Positions 4,344 through 9,871 of a DNA stretch of 9,871 nucleotides are shown one piece after another. Location of the stretch: the NCBI GenBank assembly GCA_947491175.1, contig CANLIF010000043.1:1-9871 (forward strand), in the 5' to 3' direction. The notes beneath the pieces were generated by a model. That model saw only the letters and a list, made by a program, of their open reading frames with translations, made no database searches and was not told where the DNA came from. Numbering within the stretch: the first letter of the stretch is position 1; every line of letters begins with the position of its first letter. Origin of the DNA: Actinomycetota bacterium (GTDB taxonomy: Bacteria; Actinomycetota; Actinomycetes; S36-B12; UBA5976). The position numbers and the translations under genes were made by a program.

Positions 4344-5276
4344 ATGTCATTTGAAGTCTCGGCATTAACTCGATTATCGCAAAAGCAAACTGAAGAGGTT
4401 GTGCAGCTTGCTTTTGCAGCAGCAGCAATTGATGAAATGGCTCCACTTTCTGAACACGTACTTATCCACCTGCATCATGGCGGGGATGATGCTGATGAAC
4501 ATTTAGTAGCCATCAATGATTCTGGAAAAATTGTTGGCTACCTGCACTTAGATCAAACTGATGCAGTTGCTGGATCTGTCGTAGAAGTTGTTGTACATCC
4601 TGACTTTAGACAACAAGGAATCGGCAGGGCTCTCATCGAGTCTGCGATTGCTAAGTCAAATGATCCAAGGATGAGATTGTGGGCACATGGCGAGCTTGCG
4701 AGTGCGTACAGTTTGGCTGCAAAATTAGGTTTTGCTAAAACCCGGGAACTTTGGCAAATGCGCAGATCCTTATTTGCACCACTACCCAAAGCCAGCGAGA
4801 TTTCAGACCTAACCGTTCGACCATTTCAAGTTGGCTTCGATGAACCAGCTTGGCTGGAACTGAACGCAACTGTGTTTGCCGATCATCCCGAGCAAGGTCG
4901 AATGTCAGCCCAGGACTTAGCAGTGAGAATGTCAGAAGAATGGTTTGATCCTGCCGGATTCTTAATTACTACTCAGGTACAAACTGACACCGAAGTCATG
5001 GTTGGATACCACTGGACAAAAGTTCATGGTGGCGCAGGCAGTCATGGACATTCTGAAATTGGGGAAATTTACGTTCTTGGTATTTCGCCAGACCTGCGAG
5101 GTTCGGGGTTAGCAAAACTACTCAGTGTGCGGGGTCTTGAATATTTACGCAGTCAAGGATTGCCAGCGGCCATGCTTTATGTAGATGCCGACAATAAGGC
5201 AGCCATTGGGCTATACGAATCCCTTGGCTTTGCACACTGGGACACCGATGTGATGTTTAGGAAAGGCCAGGCGTAA
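4344..5276 (+). CDS. mshD: Mycothiol synthase MshD (tandem GNAT acetyltransferase)
   Basis: MshD acetylates Cys-GlcN-Ins with acetyl-CoA, the last step of mycothiol synthesis in the cytoplasm. The 310-residue length matches M. tuberculosis MshD (315). Two GNAT repeats are visible. The N-terminal one (about 1-145) has VVEVVVHPDFRQQGIGRALIE, including the acetyl-CoA loop R89-QQGIGRA. The C-terminal one (about 155-310) has EIGEIYVLGISPDLRGSGLAKLL and the family-typical LYVDADNKAAIGLYESLGF, with Y291 probably matching the active-site tyrosine. The final WDTDVMFRK also fits. Only 3 nt separate it from glnR and no clear Shine-Dalgarno is present, which suggests coupling. The last 20 bp overlap the convergent S51 gene. 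This gene is strong evidence for an actinobacterial host. Confidence 0.93.
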   Translation: MSFEVSALTRLSQKQTEEVVQLAFAAAAIDEMAPLSEHVLIHLHHGGDDADEHLVAINDSGKIVGYLHLDQTDAVAGSVVEVVVHPDFRQQGIGRALIESAIAKSNDPRMRLWAHGELASAYSLAAKLGFAKTRELWQMRRSLFAPLPKASEISDLTVRPFQVGFDEPAWLELNATVFADHPEQGRMSAQDLAVRMSEEWFDPAGFLITTQVQTDTEVMVGYHWTKVHGGAGSHGHSEIGEIYVLGISPDLRGSGLAKLLSVRGLEYLRSQGLPAAMLYVDADNKAAIGLYESLGFAHWDTDVMFRKGQA

Positions 5277-5964
5277 CTAAAGTCTGACCGGGCTTGAATT
5301 CCTTGCGGTGGCCTGCAATGAAAAGCCAAGCTGACTGGCGCCCCTGAACTTCCCATTCAAATGGGCCGCCAACAATCGCAGTATCTTCATCAATACCAAC
5401 CACGCTGACGCCGTCTGGAACTTTCATAAACCTAGTCATGAAATCGGGGATCCGAGAAAACATCTTGTCAAAATGTGGCAGCACTCGGATGTGCGGCAAT
5501 AAGCCCAGCCCACTCGTAGCAGTGTGCGTCGGTAACCGAAGTGCAGGTATGTGATCGGCAAGCGCCATTGCACCTGCGCTACAACCCGCTAAGGCAGCGC
5601 CATCACGCCAAGCACTTTCAATTTCTTTCCAAAGCAAAGTTTCCCGCAAAGTGTTTGCTAGAAAAGTTGGATTGCCACCAGATAGATAAATCAAACCAGC
5701 ATCTCGGACCAGATCTGCAAGCCGTGGATCGTTGGCATCATTGCGATCGTGGGCGATCACGGAAATTGCTTCAACGCCAATCCGTTCTGCTTGCGCTTTT
5801 CCTAAGTTAATCCACCTTGAAAGTGAAGTTTCACCTTCAGGCGCTGCTGCTGTTGGAATCTGAACATACTTTGGATTTCGACCAGCAATTAAGTTGGCTT
5901 CGACAGCTTGCATGATTGGCAGGTACTCACCCGATCCAACTAATGCAATTGGACCCGGGCTCAT
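5257..5964 (-). CDS. Peptidase S51 family protein (cyanophycinase/dipeptidase E-like), canonical GxSAGA
   Basis: From the ATG at 5964 the protein has 235 residues; this start overlaps the upstream stop as ATGA and is preferred to the in-frame ATG at 5982. Features of S51 serine hydrolases (class I glutamine-amidotransferase-like fold) are clear: ALVGSGEYLP at 7-16, the oxyanion/glycine loop YLSGGNPTF at 93-101, the nucleophile elbow AGCSAGAMAL with S129, H164 in VLPHFD, and GIDEDTA at 190-196, which supplies the acidic residue. S51 members include cyanophycinase (releases beta-Asp-Arg dipeptides), PepE dipeptidase and related amidohydrolases. The length is short for a full cyanophycinase and there is no signal peptide. 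The substrate is not predictable from sequence. It is coupled to the larger S51-like gene upstream, and its 3' end overlaps mshD by 20 bp. Confidence 0.85.
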   Translation of the reverse strand: MSPGPIALVGSGEYLPIMQAVEANLIAGRNPKYVQIPTAAAPEGETSLSRWINLGKAQAERIGVEAISVIAHDRNDANDPRLADLVRDAGLIYLSGGNPTFLANTLRETLLWKEIESAWRDGAALAGCSAGAMALADHIPALRLPTHTATSGLGLLPHIRVLPHFDKMFSRIPDFMTRFMKVPDGVSVVGIDEDTAIVGGPFEWEVQGRQSAWLFIAGHRKEFKPGQTLVTPGLS

Positions 5965-7127
5965 GAACTTTCGATCTCCCAAGAGGATCCGTCTTTGGTG
6001 TCCTGGATGGTAACTTTCATTTCCATTAGCTGATCTCGGATGGCATCTGCATCATCCCAACGACCACCAGCACGAGCAGCTTGGCGAGCTTGGAGTAACG
6101 CATCAACGTAAGGGCCAATAACTGACATGATGTCAACTTTTGGACTTGCTGCGATGTGACCAAGTCGCGTTACCAAAGAGTGCACAGCAGCACGAGTTTC
6201 GGTATCGCGATCGAGTTCATCCAGATTTAGCAAGGCATCAACGGCATCACTAACTTTTCCGGCGTCAAGCAGTTCTTCAACTTTATGCGGATCAACTTTA
6301 AACAGCGGTGCTGGTTCACCAAGCACAATTGTGCTTCCAGTATGGGAAATGATTTCTTCAAAAGTTGCGCTCTCGCCAGAGGAAACTGTCCAAGATTCGC
6401 CATGGTGACGAATAGTCATAGCGCCACGACCAAACACATGTGCAGTGCGTTCATCTAAGTCAAAACGTATTCCAGTGTGTTCATCTACACCAATGATAAA
6501 AACTTCAGGTGGCAGCAATGATTCCATAACGCGGAGGCGACGTTCGCCGATGTAACAGAATCGAGTGTCATGGTTTGCACCATCGGCGTTATCGTAATGC
6601 GGAATGATTGCTGCGGGCATTCCAGTGTGTCGCTCGATTAGATTCAAACCTGGTAGCCAATGAGGTTCGTCGCCAACTTTATACATTTCATAAACCGGAA
6701 TCGTGTGTGAACCAGCCGTTAGCGCAGCAGCCGAAGCTAGGACTACAGTTCCATCAACCAAAACCTCATCAAAGTGCGGGCTGACTCCTAGTTCGTGCCA
6801 AACTTTCAACGCATACGATGGACTACCTGGTCCAGCAAATAGCCAGTCGGATTCGCGAATCGAATTAACTGCCTCGCCTAATGCGGCGCCACTTACAAAT
6901 GTGTTGCGTAATGAAATAGCTTTTGGAGTTGCTCCGACTGACTGGGTAAAGAAGTCAATTAGCTTCTCAGTTAGGTCATCTGCATTTTCCTGAAAACCAA
7001 ACGGAGTGTCCAAAATGGTTAGTTTGAGACGATCTATTTTGCCTAGGGATGCCAATATTTGCTGGTGTGGGGTGACCATAGTTGGGCTAGTTTCCCCTGA
7101 TCCCATAACCACAATTTGTCTCGCCAC
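5961..7127 (-). CDS. S51-like hydrolase fused to a CysRS-type C-terminal helical domain
   Basis: This 388-residue protein starts at a GTG (7125-7127). The N-terminal part (about 1-240) follows the S51/cyanophycinase plan: IVVMGSGETSPTM at 5-17, LFAGPGSPSYAL at 96-107 (equivalent of the GG-N loop), VVLASAAALTAGS at 128-140 where GxSAGA is altered to LASAAA but S132 remains, IIPHYDN with H177, and IIGVDEHTGI with E216. A linker follows, with a possibly helical segment at about 278-330. The C-terminal part (about 338-385) reads ALLQARQAARAGGRWDDADA then IRDQLMEMKVTIQDTKDG and W383. This closely resembles the end of cysteinyl-tRNA synthetase (ERxxARxxxDWxxADxIRDxLxxxGxxxxDTxxGxxW), a domain I recall being named CysS/YqeB C-terminal. 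Catalytic competence and substrate are unknown. It is coupled to the downstream S51 gene by ATGA. Confidence 0.75.
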   Translation of the reverse strand: MARQIVVMGSGETSPTMVTPHQQILASLGKIDRLKLTILDTPFGFQENADDLTEKLIDFFTQSVGATPKAISLRNTFVSGAALGEAVNSIRESDWLFAGPGSPSYALKVWHELGVSPHFDEVLVDGTVVLASAAALTAGSHTIPVYEMYKVGDEPHWLPGLNLIERHTGMPAAIIPHYDNADGANHDTRFCYIGERRLRVMESLLPPEVFIIGVDEHTGIRFDLDERTAHVFGRGAMTIRHHGESWTVSSGESATFEEIISHTGSTIVLGEPAPLFKVDPHKVEELLDAGKVSDAVDALLNLDELDRDTETRAAVHSLVTRLGHIAASPKVDIMSVIGPYVDALLQARQAARAGGRWDDADAIRDQLMEMKVTIQDTKDGSSWEIESS

Positions 7128-7219
7128 CGCTAAATCATCCCACTTTTAGGGGAATTGTTCACTTTCTGGAAAATCTGATTTTGGAGATGTTTACCTAAGT
7201 GTGAAATGCTGTTTTCGCT
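7128..7219. promoter_or_regulatory. Divergent promoter region between the S51 operon and ppk1
   Basis: These 92 AT-rich bases separate two divergent operons, so both promoters probably lie here. I see no convincing -35/-10 pair. TACCTA at 7192-7197 is a possible -10 for ppk1. AAAAT/ATTTT arms around 7171-7180 form only a 5-bp repeat. Neither start codon has a strong Shine-Dalgarno sequence. Confidence 0.35.
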
Positions 7220-9379
7220 ATGACTGATACTTCCCTTTCGGCCCCTGTTGCTACACCCTTACCTGTCGACCGATTTCTGGATCGAGAGCTATCTTGGCTT
7301 GCCTTTAACCAACGAGTTTTAGAGTTGGCGCAGGATCAAGATTTGCAACTTTTGGAACGCGTAAAGTACCTTTCTATCTTCGCGAGCAATCTTGATGAGT
7401 TCTTTATGGTCAGAGTCGCTGGCTTAAAGCGCAGAATCGCGACTGGGATGGCACTGAAAACAGCTTCCGGGATGCAGCCAACGCAGGTGCATTCGACAGT
7501 TTTGGCACAAAGTTATGAAGCAATGAAGGCTGCCTCCAAGACTTTCAATGATTCAATCTTGCCCGCGCTCGTTGCAAGTGGCATAGAGATTTTGAGGTGG
7601 GAAGAACTTACCAGCGATGAACGCGATGCTATGTCAACGCTTTTCGACGAACAAGTTTTTCCAGTACTAACTCCGCTCGCAGTCGATCCATCACACCCAT
7701 TCCCTTACATTTCTGGATTGTCACTCAATTTGGCAGTTGTGGTAAAGAATCCAAATTCTGGAAATGAATTATTTGCCCGCGTAAAAGTACCACCATCACT
7801 TCCTAGATACATTCAGGTATCTCCCCAGCGCTTTGTGACTCTGGAAGATGTTATGGCTGGTCACCTAGATAAATTGTTCCCTGGTATGACAGTTGTGCAA
7901 TGCCACGCATTTCGGGTGACTAGAAATGAAGAACTTGAAGTTGAAGAAGATGATGCTGAAAACCTATTGCAAGCTCTTGAGCGTGAGCTTATGCGAAGAA
8001 GATTTGGACCAGCAGTTCGACTTGAAGTAGAAAACTCAATCGATCCACATGTATTGGATTTGATTGTTAGCGAATTAGGTGTCGAACAAAACGAAGTTTT
8101 CCGATTGGCTGGCCCACTAGACCACGAATCACTGTTTGAATTGATGAAGCTAAAGCGAGATGATCTAAAAGCTCCAGTTTTTATTGCTCGTACCAGTACC
8201 GCGCTTGCCGAAGTTGAAAGCTCCACAGCTCCAGACATTCTTGAGGTAATGCGTAATCGCGATGTCTTGTTACATCACCCGTATGACTCATTTTCTACCA
8301 GTATGCAGTTGTTTTTGGAGCAAGCCGCAAATGATCCAAATGTTCTGGCAATCAAGCAAACTTTGTATCGCACATCTGGTGACTCGCCAATTGTCGATGC
8401 GCTGATTCATGCGGCCGAACTTGGTAAGCAAGTTTTGGCCGTCGTAGAAATCAAGGCTCGCTTTGACGAGCAGAACAATATTGACTGGGCGCGAAAACTT
8501 GAAGAATCAGGCGTCCATGTTGTCTATGGAATAGTTGGCCTGAAAACTCACGCCAAACTATGTATGGTCGTCCGCAACGATGGCGGCAAGTTGAATCGAT
8601 ACGTTCATATTGGAACTGGAAACTACAATCCAAGAACCGCCAGAGTTTATGAAGATTATGGATTACTTACATCTGATCCAAAAATTGGTGAAGATGTCGC
8701 TAGTTTGTTTAACCACCTAAGTGGTTACGGCATTCAAGGAGAGTACAACCGATTAATTGTTGCGCCGAAGGGACTTAGGTCCGGACTTATTAAACGTATT
8801 GATCGAGAAATTGCATTTGCAAATGAGGGCAAGGCTGCTCACATTCGATTCAAATGCAATTCGATCGTCGATGAGTCAATCATCGATGCGCTATATCGCG
8901 CTTCGCAAGCCGGAGTCAAGGTTGACATTCTGGTGCGAGGAATCTGTTCGATTCGGCCGGGTGTGCCTGGCTACTCAGAAAACATTCGAGTCCGTAGCGT
9001 GTTGGGTCGATTCTTGGAGCACAGTAGAGTTTACGATTTCGCAAACGGTGGCGAAGGTGAAACCTGGATTGGCTCAGCTGATCTTATGCACCGCAACTTA
9101 GACCGCCGGGTAGAAGTCTTGGTCCGCATGAATTCGGAGAATTCAAAGGCAATCACCGAAGTTGTCGAACTGGGTGTGTCGGATACAACGGCATCTTGGC
9201 ACTTGCAATCTAATGGCGAATGGGTGCGGAAGCACTTGGATTCTTCAGGTGAGCCTCTAGTTGAATATCAAGAACTCTTAATCGCTAATCATCCTGTCGC
9301 TAAGTCAGCAGCTGATTCACCTACACCTCGGAGAATCGACACGATTTTAAATAAGGTTGGATTCTTTGGCAACCACTGA
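7220..9379 (+). CDS. ppk1: Polyphosphate kinase 1
   Basis: PPK1 reversibly transfers the gamma-phosphate of ATP onto polyphosphate. The 719-residue protein has the full family architecture. The N-terminal helical domain includes DRELSWLAFNQRVLELA at 21-37 and SIFASNLDEFFMVRVAGLK at 52-70. The head domain includes HPFPYISGLSLNLAV at 159-173. Two phospholipase-D-like catalytic domains follow: HHPYDSF at 352-358, IKQTLYRT at 378-385, GLKTHAKL with H444 (equivalent to the autophosphorylated H435 of E. coli), HIGTGNYNPRTARVYEDYGL at 463-482, FLEHSRVYDF with H601 (equivalent to H592), and GSADLMHRNLDRRVEVL at 618-634. Nothing essential is missing. Its 3' end overlaps the MutT1-type gene by 14 nt, an arrangement matching mycobacterial ppk1-mutT1 (Rv2984-Rv2985). 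Confidence 0.97.
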   Translation: MTDTSLSAPVATPLPVDRFLDRELSWLAFNQRVLELAQDQDLQLLERVKYLSIFASNLDEFFMVRVAGLKRRIATGMALKTASGMQPTQVHSTVLAQSYEAMKAASKTFNDSILPALVASGIEILRWEELTSDERDAMSTLFDEQVFPVLTPLAVDPSHPFPYISGLSLNLAVVVKNPNSGNELFARVKVPPSLPRYIQVSPQRFVTLEDVMAGHLDKLFPGMTVVQCHAFRVTRNEELEVEEDDAENLLQALERELMRRRFGPAVRLEVENSIDPHVLDLIVSELGVEQNEVFRLAGPLDHESLFELMKLKRDDLKAPVFIARTSTALAEVESSTAPDILEVMRNRDVLLHHPYDSFSTSMQLFLEQAANDPNVLAIKQTLYRTSGDSPIVDALIHAAELGKQVLAVVEIKARFDEQNNIDWARKLEESGVHVVYGIVGLKTHAKLCMVVRNDGGKLNRYVHIGTGNYNPRTARVYEDYGLLTSDPKIGEDVASLFNHLSGYGIQGEYNRLIVAPKGLRSGLIKRIDREIAFANEGKAAHIRFKCNSIVDESIIDALYRASQAGVKVDILVRGICSIRPGVPGYSENIRVRSVLGRFLEHSRVYDFANGGEGETWIGSADLMHRNLDRRVEVLVRMNSENSKAITEVVELGVSDTTASWHLQSNGEWVRKHLDSSGEPLVEYQELLIANHPVAKSAADSPTPRRIDTILNKVGFFGNH

Positions 9380-9871
9380 CAAAATCGTTGCGGCCGGGGC
9401 GGTTGTAACCCGAACTGGTCCTAAAGGCAAAGAGTTCTTACTTGTTCACCGAGATTACCGAGAGGATTGGACATTTCCTAAGGGAAAAGTTGAGTCGGGC
9501 GAACACATAATTGGGGCTGCAGTCCGAGAAGTAAGAGAAGAAACTGGATTTGCGATTGAGTTAGGTGTGCCACTTCCTACTCAAACCTACGAAATCGAAG
9601 ACAGACTTAAGGATTCTCATTATTGGGCAGCCCACTTGCTATGTGGGGAATTCCTGCCTAACGACGAAGTAGATGAAATTGCTTGGCTAACTTTTGCTGA
9701 GGCTAAAAAACGGCTCACCTATGAACACGATGTTGAAGTTCTAAATGCTGCAGAAGGATCAATAAAGACCACTCCGATGATTATGCTGCGCCACACTCAA
9801 GCTATGAAGCGGGCGGAATGGGCTAGCGACACTGAGAATTTGAATGAGCCTGACGCCTACCGCCCACTCAC
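9366..9871 (+). CDS. mutT1: MutT1-type Nudix hydrolase with C-terminal histidine-phosphatase domain (3' truncated by window)
   Basis: 168 full codons are visible and the gene continues past the right edge. The Nudix domain (about 8-130) contains AAGAVV at 9-14, WTFPKGKVESGE at 35-46 and the complete Nudix box from G40, E46, R54-E55 to E58-E59-T-G-F62, which binds the catalytic metal. MIMLRHTQAMKRAEW (138-152) then begins a histidine-phosphatase domain, with R142-H143 as the RH motif. This two-domain layout is that of actinobacterial MutT1 (about 315 aa), which hydrolyses 8-oxo-GTP/8-oxo-dGTP and diadenosine polyphosphates. No ATG or GTG lies at the expected N-terminus. TTG at 9366 has an AAGG 9 nt upstream (9353-9356) and is preferred; TTG at 9357 would add three residues. 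It overlaps ppk1 by 14 nt and is probably coupled to it. Confidence 0.88.
   Translation, partial: MATTDKIVAAGAVVTRTGPKGKEFLLVHRDYREDWTFPKGKVESGEHIIGAAVREVREETGFAIELGVPLPTQTYEIEDRLKDSHYWAAHLLCGEFLPNDEVDEIAWLTFAEAKKRLTYEHDVEVLNAAEGSIKTTPMIMLRHTQAMKRAEWASDTENLNEPDAYRPL

Noticed and set aside
5965..5982. Longer start for the smaller S51 gene at 5982
   Set aside because: It adds only six residues (MGDRKF) before the family-typical start; the ATG at 5964 makes the ATGA overlap used repeatedly in this window.
7166..7186. AAAAT/ATTTT inverted repeat upstream of ppk1
   Set aside because: It is only 5 bp and A/T-only in an AT-rich spacer, and no Pho-box-like direct repeats are present.
1..9871. CRISPR arrays, insertion sequences, tRNA/rRNA genes, phage or defence modules
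   Set aside because: I looked on both strands and saw no regularly spaced repeats, transposase motifs, tRNA-like cloverleafs or phage genes; the window is core chromosomal sequence.

Overview
The window is chromosomal DNA from an actinobacterium with fairly low GC for the phylum (I estimate mid-40s %). A mycothiol synthase gene (mshD) and a GlnR-type orphan response regulator point to Actinomycetota. Gene order also helps: nitrobindin-like protein, DUF1416/SseC, CysA-type sulfurtransferase, thioredoxin, glnR and mshD follow, from memory, the M. tuberculosis Rv0813c-Rv0819 neighbourhood. Low GC, short spacers and many 4-bp ATGA overlaps suggest a streamlined freshwater lineage such as Nanopelagicales (acI). 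That placement is inference.

Layout. (1) 1-687, minus strand: a tightly coupled operon of a 33-residue predicted membrane protein, a nitrobindin-like beta-barrel protein and the start of a Fur-family regulator. (2) 750-1181, plus: a YccU-type CoA-binding protein, followed by a strong bidirectional terminator (1188-1231). (3) 1239-2987, minus: a sulfur operon read from a 26-residue Cys/Met leader peptide (2907-2987) through a DUF4395 membrane protein, a two-domain rhodanese sulfurtransferase and a DUF1416/SseC protein. (4) 3138-5276, plus: a membrane-anchored thioredoxin, glnR and mshD. (5) 5257-7127, minus: two coupled peptidase-S51-like genes; the upstream one carries a C-terminal domain resembling the end of cysteinyl-tRNA synthetase. 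(6) 7220-9871, plus: polyphosphate kinase ppk1, overlapping a MutT1-type Nudix/histidine-phosphatase gene cut by the window edge.

How it fits together. The centre is a thiol and sulfur neighbourhood: persulfide transfer, a CxxC membrane protein, a thioredoxin, and mycothiol synthesis, beside the nitrogen regulator GlnR. The most notable unlisted element is the leader ORF before the sulfurtransferase operon. It ends in Met-Cys-Met-Cys-Ser-stop and has alternative RNA pairings around its end, so cysteine-responsive control of the operon is likely. The right part combines S51 hydrolases (cyanophycinase/dipeptidase E superfamily), polyphosphate synthesis and nucleotide-pool sanitation.
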